64,000 nt of DNA from Belnapia mucosa (GCF_016775475.1 NZ_JAEUXJ010000002.1:410013-474012), one strand, 5' to 3'; counted from the stretch's first letter, positions 32,010 through 40,596 are shown. Numbers and translations: made by a program. The notes: generated from the letters alone by a model not told the origin.

Positions 32010-33639
32010 CGAAGGTGAACTCGTCGCGCTTCTTCACGTCGCGCACGAGCTGCCCGTCACGGAGCGTCAGACAGACCGACTCCACCACATATTTGTAGCC
32101 GACGATGTCGTCGATGCTGAGCCGGTTGAACTCCCGGAAGGCCCAGGGATTCGGCTGCATGTGGTGCGGGTAGAGATAGTAGAGGTTGTCGTTCTTGATG
32201 TAGGGGTGCCGCACCATGAATGCATGAGTGTTGTGCACCAGGTCCGCCATGTTCTGCAGCGTCGCGCCGGTGGTCTGGCTCTCGGCGGTGCGTGGCCCGC
32301 AGGAAGTGGCGTCGCGCCAGTCATCCGGGTTCAGGTTGTTGCCGCCGATCCGGAAGTTGAAGTGGCCATCGGGCACATAGGTGGCCGCCTGGGCGATGGT
32401 GTAGGAGTAGATGCCGTAATAGACCTGCGGCACCCACACTTCCCGCCCGTCCTTCGTCAGCGCGTAGAACTGCGGGCTGGCGAGCTTGGCGCCATCCAGC
32501 CAGCCGAGCCAGTTGGTGTAGAACAGCGTGTTGCCGAACATCACCGTCAGCACGCAGACCAGCTTCATCATCGAGGTGATCTGCTCATCCTTCAGCCGCC
32601 AGGCCGAGGTGTAGATGATCAGGTTCACCGCGATCCAGAAGTGAAAGAGCGCGCCGAGGGTGAAGTAGACGCCGATGTGGAAGACGTCGAACAGCATGGT
32701 GAAGATCAGCAGCCAGCGCACCCGCAGGATGGCGAGCGGGCAGAGGAGCTGGGCGCCGAGGACGAAGAAGTTGAAGGCGAGGCCGAACTCTGAGATCGCA
32801 TCCCAGCTGAACTGCAGCAGGCCTGGGAACATCATCAGCGGGTTGTCGCCGCGTTCCGTGCCGATGACGATCGCCGTCTGGGTCGGGTTCTGCAGCAGCC
32901 AGGTCCAGGGCGCCGGCCCGCCGGCCAGCAGCTTGGCGACACCGGAGCAGAAGTAGTTGCCGAGATGCGCGCCGACCACCATGGCCCAGACGAGGCCCGT
33001 GGCCTTCTGCCGCAGCACCGCCGCCGGCATGTCGGACATCATGCTGCGCAGCCAGGGCAGCCGCGCCAGCGTCCAGTCGCTGGTCACCAGCACCGCCACG
33101 ATCCCGCCGAAGGTGGCGAAGAGACCGGTATCGGTCATCGAGGCGTAGTCGGTATCGGACACCCAGATGCCCGCCACCAGCGGCCCGATCATCAGCCGGA
33201 AGGCGATGTAGTAGATGGTCAGCGGGATCAGGAAGATCGGCCGCCAGAGCGAGGCGATGCCGGCCGCGACGCCGATCATGGCGCCGTAGCGGAAGAACAG
33301 CGTGTGCTCGTTCGCGGCACCGAAGATGATGTTCGGCGCCGGCGGGACCGGGGCAAAGCTGTCGAACAGCACCTGCGCGAATATCACCACCCCGATGCCG
33401 CGGACGATCGCCCGCAGCAGCTTGGGGATGTCGGCATAGCGGATGCCGATGAAGGGCAATGCCGCGACGACGCAGAAGACGACGAGGGCGAAGGCATGCG
33501 GCTCGGACCGGGCCGCGAAGAAGGTGATCTTCCGCGCTGCTCCATAACCGAGTAGAGACAGAAGCAGTAGAACAAAGGGCAGCGATACCGCAACCGAAGG
33601 GATGCGGAGCGCCTGTGGGCGGAGCCTCGACGAATACAC
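31999..33639 (-). CDS. Multi-pass membrane protein, HTTM-like (VKGC-related)
   Basis: A 546-residue integral membrane protein starting at GTG 33639, chosen because AAGGAG lies 7 nt upstream. About ten hydrophobic helices run from residue 15 to about 380. A segment AHLGNYFCSGVAKLLAGG followed by WTWLLQNP resembles the helix with a Gly-x-Lys motif of HTTM domains related to vitamin K-dependent carboxylase. The last ~150 residues are soluble and rich in aromatic residues and His (TKDGREVWVPQVYYG, YYLYPHHMQPNPW). The partner DCC gene overlaps its 3' end, which supports HTTM membership. The HTTM call is moderate; the function is not known. Confidence 0.65.
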   Translation of the reverse strand: MYSSRLRPQALRIPSVAVSLPFVLLLLSLLGYGAARKITFFAARSEPHAFALVVFCVVAALPFIGIRYADIPKLLRAIVRGIGVVIFAQVLFDSFAPVPPAPNIIFGAANEHTLFFRYGAMIGVAAGIASLWRPIFLIPLTIYYIAFRLMIGPLVAGIWVSDTDYASMTDTGLFATFGGIVAVLVTSDWTLARLPWLRSMMSDMPAAVLRQKATGLVWAMVVGAHLGNYFCSGVAKLLAGGPAPWTWLLQNPTQTAIVIGTERGDNPLMMFPGLLQFSWDAISEFGLAFNFFVLGAQLLCPLAILRVRWLLIFTMLFDVFHIGVYFTLGALFHFWIAVNLIIYTSAWRLKDEQITSMMKLVCVLTVMFGNTLFYTNWLGWLDGAKLASPQFYALTKDGREVWVPQVYYGIYSYTIAQAATYVPDGHFNFRIGGNNLNPDDWRDATSCGPRTAESQTTGATLQNMADLVHNTHAFMVRHPYIKNDNLYYLYPHHMQPNPWAFREFNRLSIDDIVGYKYVVESVCLTLRDGQLVRDVKKRDEFTFDVR

Positions 33640-33687
33640 CGTTCTCTCCTTGCGCAGAGGGAATGGGGAAGGGGGGGGTGGGCCGGC

Positions 33688-34605
33688 TCAGCCGGATGGT
33701 GGGGATGCCCGCGCTGCGGGACGACCGGCCGCGACGCCTGCCAGCCAGCGGTCGCGGTAGCGGATGCGAAGACGTCGCGGGGAGGGCGGCAGCAGTGCCG
33801 AACCGCGCGCGGCGATTCCATAGACCAGGCGCCGCACCAGCAGCCCGACGGAACGCCGTCCGGCATAGTGGCGGCCCTCGCCGACGCCGTAGCGGAAGGC
33901 GCGGTTCAGGATCCACCGCTCCTCCATCTGCTCCGGCCGGATGATGTGGCGCACGCAGGCGCTTGCCTCGAACCAGCCGCGATGGCCGGCGCCTTCCAGG
34001 CGACGCAGCAGCTCCGTCTCGCTGCCCATGGCATAGAGCGGGTTGGTGTCGTCCGGCCCGACATGCTCGGCGAAGCGGGTGCCGGCGGCGAAGATCGCGC
34101 TGCGCACTGCCATGTTGGGGCCGAAGATATCGGCGAAGCCGCAGGCGCCGCTCGGCCGTCGCTGCTGGGCATAGAGCACGCTGAACTCCACCGCCCGCTC
34201 GCAGAGCCAGTCCGGCTTCGGCTGCGGCCAGTCGGGCAGGACGGTGCCGCCGAAGAGATCCGCCTCGGGGTGCGAATCGGCGGCGGCGCGCAGCCGCACC
34301 AGCCAATCCGGCTCCGGCAGCACGTCGTCATCGGTGAAGACTGCGAGGTCGCCCTGCAGATGCTGCAGCGCCGCGTTCAGCGCCCGGTTCTTGCCCGGCT
34401 GCGGGCAGGACAGGGCCGTGAGCGGCAGGCGGTCCGTATAGCTGCGCAGCACCTCCACCGTCCGGTCGCGGCTGCCATTGTCCACGACGACCAGGGACCA
34501 GCCGCCGGGCGGCGATTGCAATTCGGCGAAGCGGTCGAGCACGCGGGGCAGCAGGGTGGCCCGGTCACGCGTGGCGAAGACCACCGTCATGCGCGGCCCG
34601 CTCAT
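33688..34605 (-). CDS. Family 2 glycosyltransferase
   Basis: GT-A fold, presumably inverting glycosyltransferase of 305 residues from ATG 34605. N-terminal MTVVFATRDRATLLPRVLDR and SLVVVDNGSRDRTVEVL form the nucleotide-sugar site. DLAVFTDDDVLPEPDWLVRL carries the DxD metal motif (about 92-94), and the acceptor half includes FADIFGPNMAVRSAIF and GSETELLRRL. The C-terminus is Arg-rich without a membrane helix, so it probably works at the inner face of the membrane. It overlaps the stop of the preceding glycosyltransferase by 4 bp. The HTTM-like gene follows after 48 bp, so all may be one minus-strand operon. Confidence 0.92.
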   Translation of the reverse strand: MSGPRMTVVFATRDRATLLPRVLDRFAELQSPPGGWSLVVVDNGSRDRTVEVLRSYTDRLPLTALSCPQPGKNRALNAALQHLQGDLAVFTDDDVLPEPDWLVRLRAAADSHPEADLFGGTVLPDWPQPKPDWLCERAVEFSVLYAQQRRPSGACGFADIFGPNMAVRSAIFAAGTRFAEHVGPDDTNPLYAMGSETELLRRLEGAGHRGWFEASACVRHIIRPEQMEERWILNRAFRYGVGEGRHYAGRRSVGLLVRRLVYGIAARGSALLPPSPRRLRIRYRDRWLAGVAAGRPAARASPPSG

Positions 34606-35699
34606 GGTCGGGTCTCCGCGTTTTCCTCGGCCCGCGCGCCGATATCGAGCCGCGGGATGATCGGTCCGTCCTGGCGGCCCAGCAGCTTCCGCAGCAGCCG
34701 CATCGGCAGGCTGCGCTTCGGCTGTTCGCCCATCAGCGCCATGCGGGTGAAGCCGCTGGCATAGGCATAGCGCCAGCGCAGACCGAGCAGCGCGGTGCTC
34801 CGCTTCGGCAGCAGGCCGGCGGGGAGGGTCAGGGCTTCGACCAGCAGCCGGCGCGGCAGGTCGCGCCAGACCTGATTGCCGGAGCCGAGGATGCGCTGTG
34901 TCGCGACGGTGGAGGCGCCCTGCCAATACAGCCGGTCGAGCAGCCATTCCGGCCGCAGTCGCACCGCCTGGATCTGGTGCCGCACCACGATTCGGCTGTC
35001 GTACCAAGCCGAAAGCCCATGGTCCTGCAAGCGCCAGGCAACCTGCACATCCTCGTCCGAGAGCAGCAACCCGGCAACGCGGCCGAGCTTCTCGGCGAAG
35101 CCGCCGAGTTCCAGCAGCGGCTTGCGCAGCACCACCATGTTCACGCCATAGGGCTCGAGCCCGGCCGGCACCTGCGAGCTGCGGAATTCACCGCGCCCAT
35201 CCCATTCGATGATGGAGAGGATGCCGCGCAGGCTTTCCGGCCACCAGTCCGGCAGCGGCGCTTCCCATTCCGGCACGACCTTGCCGCCCAGCACGCCCGG
35301 CCAGGGGTCGTGCTCGACCACGACCCGCTGGATCTGCTCGATCCAGTCCGGCATCGCCAGCGCATCATCGTCCAGATAGGCAATGTAGTCGGCGTTGCTG
35401 GCCGCCGCGCCGCGGTTGCGCGCGACGCTGGCGCCGGGCCGGTCCTCGCGCAGCAGCCGCGCATTGGGCACGGTCGCCACCATCGCGGCGAGCTCGGCGC
35501 TGACCTCGGGCCGGCAGCAGCTATCGACGACGATGATGTCGAAACCATCGAGGCCGATGCTTTGCACGCGAAGGCTCTCGAGGCAGCTCCGAACGTAATG
35601 AGGGCGGTTATGCGTAACGAGGCAAGCTGTGACGCTCGGCCGCACCGCTTGCGCCGGCGCCTTGAGCGTCTCGTCAGTGCTGGCGCCTCCGTCCTGCAT
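34602..35699 (-). CDS. Family 2 glycosyltransferase
   Basis: Second GT2 enzyme, 365 residues from ATG 35699 (a GTG at 35726 would add nine residues). The nucleotide-sugar half is SVTACLVTHNRPHYVRSCL, FDIIVVDSCCRPEV, GASVARNRGAAASNADYIAY and the DxD motif LDDDALAMPDW. The acceptor half includes GLEPYGVNMVVLRKPLLELGGF and LLLSDEDVQVAWRLQDHG, resembling rhamnosyl/galactofuranosyl-type enzymes. The last ~70 residues are basic, with RWRYAYASGFTRMAL, and may touch the membrane. First gene of the minus-strand glycan operon, divergent from the HAD-UbiA gene. Confidence 0.92.
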   Translation of the reverse strand: MQDGGASTDETLKAPAQAVRPSVTACLVTHNRPHYVRSCLESLRVQSIGLDGFDIIVVDSCCRPEVSAELAAMVATVPNARLLREDRPGASVARNRGAAASNADYIAYLDDDALAMPDWIEQIQRVVVEHDPWPGVLGGKVVPEWEAPLPDWWPESLRGILSIIEWDGRGEFRSSQVPAGLEPYGVNMVVLRKPLLELGGFAEKLGRVAGLLLSDEDVQVAWRLQDHGLSAWYDSRIVVRHQIQAVRLRPEWLLDRLYWQGASTVATQRILGSGNQVWRDLPRRLLVEALTLPAGLLPKRSTALLGLRWRYAYASGFTRMALMGEQPKRSLPMRLLRKLLGRQDGPIIPRLDIGARAEENAETRP

Positions 35700-35987
35700 T
35701 CCTGTCCTGCCTTGTTTCGCGTCCACAGAATAACGGCCTATGTTGGAAAAGTGGAAGATGGTAGGGGGACCTTCACGCCGCCGAACTAGTCACGATACGT
35801 TGCGTTTCTGAAAGCGACGACCTATCGCGTGGGCCATGCTCTCGGTTCCGTGTTACTCAACCTCGCAGTTCATCGCCCATATACATCTTACCTTTACGTC
35901 AGCCTCCTGCCTTTCACGGCAATGGCATTATCGTTGATCGGGCCCGAGTGTGATTTTCCTGCTGGCTTCTGAAGCACGGATATCCTG
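35700..35987. promoter_or_regulatory. Divergent promoter region of the glycan island
   Basis: A 288-bp region between divergent genes with clearly lower GC than its surroundings, including the AT-rich segment around 35877-35897. It must contain the start signals for the GT2/HTTM/DCC genes leftward and the HAD-UbiA/DprE genes rightward. No tRNA, riboswitch or long inverted repeat is visible, and I cannot assign specific -35/-10 boxes. Confidence 0.5.
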
Positions 35988-37442
35988 ATGCAAGGTTTGC
36001 GTACTAGTCCGACGGCGCCGGAGACCGGTGGGCCGCTGCCCCTGGCGGTCGACCTCGACGGCACGCTCCTCGCTACAGATACGCTTCATGAGGGGCTGGT
36101 GGATGCATTGCTGCATTCGCCGGCCGCATTTCCTGGCCTGCTGCGGTCGCTGCCGCAGGGGCGCGCCGCCTTCAAGCGCCGGGTCAGCCGGCATGCGCCG
36201 GCCGATGCGGCGAATCTGCCGCTGCGCCAGCCTTTCCTCGACTGGCTGAAGGAACAGCACGATTCGGGGCGGGAACTGCATCTCGTTACCGCCGCCGATC
36301 AGGCGATCGCCGATGCCATCGCGGCCCATGTCGGCCTGTTCCGCAGCGCCACGGGCAGCGACGGCACCCGCAACCTGCGGTCCGAGGAAAAGGCGGAGTT
36401 CCTCCGTCGCGCCTTCCCGGACGGCTTCGCCTATGCCGGGGATAGCCGGCACGACCTGCCGGTCTTCGCCGCTGCCACCGAGATCGTGCTGGTGAATGCG
36501 AGCCCGGCGACGGCCGCGGCCGCGCGCGCCGTCAACCCGGCCGTCATTGCGGAGTTCCCGCCCGAGGGCTCGCGGCTCTCGACCTGGCTCAGCGCACTTC
36601 GCATCCATCAGTGGTCGAAGAACGTTCTGGTGCTGGTGCCGCTGCTGCTCGGCCACAAGCTGGGCGACGCCACCGCCATCCTGCATTGCGTGCTGGGAAT
36701 GCTGCTGCTCAGCCTCGCTGCTTCCGGCACCTATCTGCTGAATGACCTCGCCGATCTCAGCTCGGACCGGATGCACCGGAAGAAGCGGCACCGCGCCATC
36801 GCCTCTGGCCGGATCAGGCCGTTGCACGCGCTGGCCGTCGCCACCGGACTGATCGTCTTCGCGCTGCTGGCGCCGCTGCTGTTCCGCCCGATGCTGTCCG
36901 TGGCGATCATCGGCTATTGCGCTCTGTCGCTGCTCTATTCCGGCTTCCTCAAGCGCATCGCGCTGATCGACACGTTGACCATCGCCGGCCTCTTCACCAT
37001 GCGCCTCTCGCTCGGCATCGAGCTGGCGGATGTGCCCTATTCGCCCTGGCTGGTCGCCTTCGCCGGCTTCTTCTTCTTCTCGCTCGCCCTGGCCAAGCGG
37101 CATTGCGAGCTGATGGAGGCGCAGGCCGGCAATTCCCTCGCCCGCCGCGGCTGGGAGGTGGAGGATTGGCCACTGACCCTCGGCTTTGGTGCCGCCGCGG
37201 GCATGAGCGCGCTGATCATCATGATCCTCTTCGTCGCCGATGACGCGCTGCCTTCGCGCATGTACAGCCACCCGGCCTGGCTCTATGTCGCGCCGGGGGC
37301 GGTCGCGGTCTGGCTGATGCGGATCTGGCTGCTGGCGCATCGCCGCCGGCTCCAGCACGACCCGGTGGTCTTCGCGCTGCGCGATCCTGCTTCCTGGGGC
37401 ATCGGCGCCGTGGTCGCCGCCGCCATCGTCATGGCCCTGTGA
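35988..37442 (+). CDS. HAD phosphatase-UbiA prenyltransferase fusion (decaprenyl-phosphate phosphoribosyltransferase-like)
   Basis: Two-domain protein of 484 residues. The N-terminal ~195 residues are a HAD hydrolase: LAVDLDGTLLATDTLHE (catalytic DxD), HLVTAADQ, and YAGDSRHDLPVF. The C-terminal ~285 residues are a UbiA-type prenyltransferase with about eight helices and the polyprenyl-diphosphate/Mg motif LLNDLADLSSDRMHRKKRHR, then IASGRI and the LLYSGFLKRIALIDTLTIAG motif. This pattern matches decaprenyl-phosphate phosphoribosyltransferase (Rv3806c type) and rhizobial NoeC-like proteins. It would transfer phosphoribose from PRPP to polyprenyl phosphate, with the HAD part removing the 5-phosphate. 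Its stop overlaps the DprE1-like start (GTGA), so it begins a coupled three-gene cassette. The reaction assignment is inference from motifs and neighbours. Confidence 0.85.
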   Translation: MQGLRTSPTAPETGGPLPLAVDLDGTLLATDTLHEGLVDALLHSPAAFPGLLRSLPQGRAAFKRRVSRHAPADAANLPLRQPFLDWLKEQHDSGRELHLVTAADQAIADAIAAHVGLFRSATGSDGTRNLRSEEKAEFLRRAFPDGFAYAGDSRHDLPVFAAATEIVLVNASPATAAAARAVNPAVIAEFPPEGSRLSTWLSALRIHQWSKNVLVLVPLLLGHKLGDATAILHCVLGMLLLSLAASGTYLLNDLADLSSDRMHRKKRHRAIASGRIRPLHALAVATGLIVFALLAPLLFRPMLSVAIIGYCALSLLYSGFLKRIALIDTLTIAGLFTMRLSLGIELADVPYSPWLVAFAGFFFFSLALAKRHCELMEAQAGNSLARRGWEVEDWPLTLGFGAAAGMSALIIMILFVADDALPSRMYSHPAWLYVAPGAVAVWLMRIWLLAHRRRLQHDPVVFALRDPASWGIGAVVAAAIVMAL

Positions 37443-38812
37443 CGGCCGCGATGCCCGATACCCTCGCCGGCCAGGCCGCCACGCGCAGCACCGGCTGGAA
37501 GGCCACCAATTTGCAAGGCTGGGGCCGGAGCAGCACCAGCCCCTGCCTCGCCGCGCGGCCGGAACGGCTGCGGGAGCTGCATGCCGCGCTGCGCACGCCG
37601 GATGGCCGTTCGCTGATTGCCCATGGCGCCGGCCGCAGCTATGGCGACGCTGCCCTGAACAGCGGCGGCGCGGCGGTGCTGACCGGCCGGTTGGACCGCA
37701 TCCTGAGTTTCGATCCCGCGACCGGGGAGCTGGTGGCGGAGCCGGGCGTGACCTTCGCCGACCTGCTGGAGGTGTTCCTGCCGCGCGGCTTCGTCCCGCC
37801 GGTCTCGCCGGGCACTGCCTTCGTCACACTGGGCGGGGCGGCGGCGAATGACGTGCATGGCAAGAACCACCACATCGCCGGCAGCATCGGCGACCACATC
37901 GCCTGGTTCGACCTGCTGCTGGCCGATGGCCGCACCCGCCGGGTGACGCCGGAAGGCGAGCCGGAGCTGTTCCGCGCCACGCTCGGCGGCATCGGCCTCA
38001 CCGGCATCATCGCCGCGGTCTGCCTGCGCATGGCCCCGGTGCCGTCCAACGCCCTCCGCGTCCGCCGCCGCCGCGTCGCCGATCTGGGCGAATTCCTCGC
38101 CGGCTTCGAGGCCGCGTCCGGCGCCACCTGGTCGGTCGGCTGGATCGATGCGCTGGCCGCCGGCCGCTCGCTCGGCCGCGGCATCCTGGAAACCGCCGAG
38201 CCGAATCCCGAGGGCATCCGCGAATCCGCGGTGAAGTCGAAGCGCTTCCCGATCGAGGCGCCGGGCTGGCTGCTCAACAGCCTCAGCGTCCGCGCCTTCA
38301 ACGAGATGTACTGGCGCCGCGTCCCGGCCGGAGGGCAGGAGGCGGTTGTGCCCTATCGCCAGTTCCTCTACCCGCTGGATGCGATCGAGGGCTGGAACCG
38401 CATGTATGGCCGGCAGGGCTTCCGGCAATTCCAATGCGTCCTGCCCTTCGGTCCCGGCGAGGCGGCGCTGCGCCGCCTGCTGGAGACGGTGGCGGCCGGC
38501 GGCGTTGCCTCCTTCCTCGCGGTGCTGAAGGTGATGGGGCGGCAGGGCAGGGGGATGCTGTCCTTCGGCATGCCGGGCTATTCCCTCGCCCTCGACATCC
38601 CGGCGCGGTCGGGTGCCGAGGCACTTTTCGCCCGGCTGGAAGGCATCACCCGCGATGCCGGTGGCCGCATCTATCTGGCGAAGGACAGCCTGCTCTCGGC
38701 CGAGGGCTTCGCCGCGATGTATCCCGAATCCGCAGCCTTCCGCGCGCTCCGCAGCCGCCTCGATCCGCAGCGGCGCTTCGATTCCGATATGGCGCGGAGG
38801 CTCGGGCTGTGA
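37439..38812 (+). CDS. DprE1-like decaprenylphosphoryl-beta-D-ribose 2'-oxidase
   Basis: FAD-dependent oxidase of the vanillyl-alcohol oxidase fold, 457 residues, GTG start at 37439 overlapping the previous stop (an ATG at 37451 is possible). The FAD-binding domain has GAGRSYGDAALNSGG and the DprE1 signature VHGKNHHIAGSIGDH. Near the C-terminus GRIYLAKDSLLSAEGFAAMYPE keeps the catalytic lysine (Lys415, matching mycobacterial Lys418), followed by DPQRRFDSDMARRLGL. The residue matching Cys387, target of covalent benzothiazinones, is Ala384 (the spacing of 31 residues to the lysine is identical). It oxidises the 2'-OH of polyprenyl-P-ribose; the DprE2-like reductase follows with a GTGA overlap. 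Confidence 0.9.
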   Translation: MTAAMPDTLAGQAATRSTGWKATNLQGWGRSSTSPCLAARPERLRELHAALRTPDGRSLIAHGAGRSYGDAALNSGGAAVLTGRLDRILSFDPATGELVAEPGVTFADLLEVFLPRGFVPPVSPGTAFVTLGGAAANDVHGKNHHIAGSIGDHIAWFDLLLADGRTRRVTPEGEPELFRATLGGIGLTGIIAAVCLRMAPVPSNALRVRRRRVADLGEFLAGFEAASGATWSVGWIDALAAGRSLGRGILETAEPNPEGIRESAVKSKRFPIEAPGWLLNSLSVRAFNEMYWRRVPAGGQEAVVPYRQFLYPLDAIEGWNRMYGRQGFRQFQCVLPFGPGEAALRRLLETVAAGGVASFLAVLKVMGRQGRGMLSFGMPGYSLALDIPARSGAEALFARLEGITRDAGGRIYLAKDSLLSAEGFAAMYPESAAFRALRSRLDPQRRFDSDMARRLGL

Positions 38813-39552
38813 CCGATACCTGGCTCATCCTCGGCGCCTCCTCCGCCGTCGCCCGCGCCTTCGCGCGGGAGGCCGCATCCCATGGTGCGGCGCTGCTGCT
38901 TGCCGGGCGCGACATGGAGGATCTGGAGCGCCAAGCCGCCGATCTTTCGATCCGGTATGAGGTGCCGGCGGTGCCGATGCGCTTCGAGGCGCGCGACCTC
39001 GCCAGCCATGCCGGCTTCGTCGCCGAATGTCGCAGCCGTGCCGCGGATGGGCTGCTGAACGTCTTCCTCGCCTTCGGCATCATGCCCGAGCAGACGGAGG
39101 CGGATGCCGATCCGCAGATCGCGGCGGCGATGGTCGAGGCCAACTTTACCGGCGCCGCCTCCATCCTCGGCGCGCTGGGCCCGGTGCTGGAAGCGCAGCG
39201 CGGCGGCAGCGTGGTTGCGCTCGGCTCGGTCGCCGGCGATCGCGGGCGGAAGCGCAATTTCCTCTACGGCGCCACCAAGGCGGCGCTGCTGACCTATCTT
39301 CAGGGCTATGCCGCGCGGCTGTCCGGCGCCGGGGTGCGGGTGCTCTGCATCAAGGCTGGGCCGGTCGATACCGCCATGACCTGGGCGCTGCCGAAACTGC
39401 CCTTCATGGCGACACCGCGCGCCTTCGCCGCCGCCGCCTGGGCGCGCACCCGGAGCGGTTCCGGCAGCGCCTATCTGCCGCGGATCTGGTGGCCGGTGAT
39501 GAGCATCATCCGGCTGTTGCCGACGCCCATCTTCAATCGGCTGGATATCTGA
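38809..39552 (+). CDS. DprE2-like short-chain dehydrogenase (keto-arabinose reductase)
   Basis: NAD(P)H-dependent SDR of 247 residues starting with GTG 38809, which overlaps the DprE1-like stop. The cofactor loop is LILGASSAVARAFAREA, the catalytic residues lie in VVALGSVAGDRGRKRNFLYGATKAAL (Ser about 140, Tyr-x-x-x-Lys about 153-157), and KAGPVDTAM follows. The C-terminal tail WWPVMSIIRLLPTPIFNRLDI is hydrophobic, as in DprE2, and could hold the enzyme at the membrane near its lipid substrate. It would reduce polyprenyl-P-2-keto-ribose to polyprenyl-P-D-arabinofuranose, completing the epimerisation. The call rests on family plus tight coupling to a DprE1-like gene. Confidence 0.88.
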   Translation: MTDTWLILGASSAVARAFAREAASHGAALLLAGRDMEDLERQAADLSIRYEVPAVPMRFEARDLASHAGFVAECRSRAADGLLNVFLAFGIMPEQTEADADPQIAAAMVEANFTGAASILGALGPVLEAQRGGSVVALGSVAGDRGRKRNFLYGATKAALLTYLQGYAARLSGAGVRVLCIKAGPVDTAMTWALPKLPFMATPRAFAAAAWARTRSGSGSAYLPRIWWPVMSIIRLLPTPIFNRLDI

Positions 39553-39598
39553 TCGAGACCATGGCCGTGCATGCCGGGAAATCCGGCCGGAGGAAGGG

Positions 39599-40589
39599 AT
39601 GAACTCGCTTCTGGACACCAGGCCGGATCCGGCGCTGGCGGCCGATCGGGCCGTGCCCTATCCGCGCGCCCTCATCCTCGGCTGCATCGCGATGGTCGCG
39701 GCGGCGCTGTCTAGCGGAAGTCTTCCCCGCAACCACGGGCAATTCGCCTACACGCTCGATGCGCGCTACACCCACTTGGCCCTGGCGGAGCCTATCCTGC
39801 AAGGCACATATGGGTTGAATGAGGGCGAGCCGGCTTCGCCCAGCTCCTCCATCCTCTATCCCTTCCTGCCTGCGCTGCTCTCCTGGATGAAGGCCGGGGC
39901 GATCGGCATCCTTGCCGTGATTGCCCCGGCGCAGCTCATGGGCGGCAGCCTCGGCTCCTTTTCCCGCGACGAGGTCTATGTCCTCGCGCTCGGCACCTGC
40001 GCCCTGATGGTGGCCTGCCAGCCGGAAGTGAATGCCTGGCTCGAACGGCCGGGCCGGCTGCTCTGCCTTGGCCCCTGCTTTGCTATGCTGGTCCTGACCG
40101 GCGGATATGTCTTCCATACGGCGGACGCGGTGTCAGCCTCGGGCAATGTGCATGATCAGCAGCAACAGATGCATCGCTTCGTGACCGAATACTGGCAACA
40201 GCCCTATGCCACCAACCAGCCATCCGGGCTGGGTGAACTGGCACAACCGGCATTACAGGCTCGGCACTTCGGGCCTGGCCTCGGGCGAGATCCGGCGCAG
40301 CCTGGGCAAGGAAGGTGCGGTGCTGCGGCCCGAATGGCTCGATCCGTTGGCGGCGCAGCATGGGATCGGCCTCGCCATGGTGTTTGACAATGTTCCCCCG
40401 AAGCCGCCGGCCGCATGGCAGCCCGTTTCCAGGCTGCGGCTGGCGGACCGGGTGGTGACGGCGGCCGGTCCGGTCGTTACGTTGCATCCGACCCGACCCG
40501 AGGCGGCGCTCGAGATTCGGCAAGCCGTCGCGCGCGTCGCGCCGCAGCTCCTGCCCGGGGCCAGGCTGGAGACGGTAGCCGCCCGATGA
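39599..40589 (+). pseudogene. Frameshifted GT-C-like membrane glycosyltransferase gene
   Basis: Starts well (GGAGGAAGG before ATG 39599) and encodes a first membrane helix, a loop with RYTHLALAEPILQGTYGLNE and SPSSSILYPFLPALLS, and further hydrophobic stretches. Near 40215-40225 the coding sense leaves this frame and continues one frame over as HPGWVNWHNRHYRLGTSGL through to a TGA at 40587-40589. The change equals +1 (for example a 4-base insertion at the repeated CCA/GCCA). Even spliced, the protein is only ~330 residues, short for a GT-C enzyme of 450-600, so a central deletion is also likely. Resembles loop motifs of the multi-pass proteins found in NoeC-type arabinose clusters; probably no longer functional. 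Confidence 0.7.
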
Positions 40590-40596
40590 CAACCCG

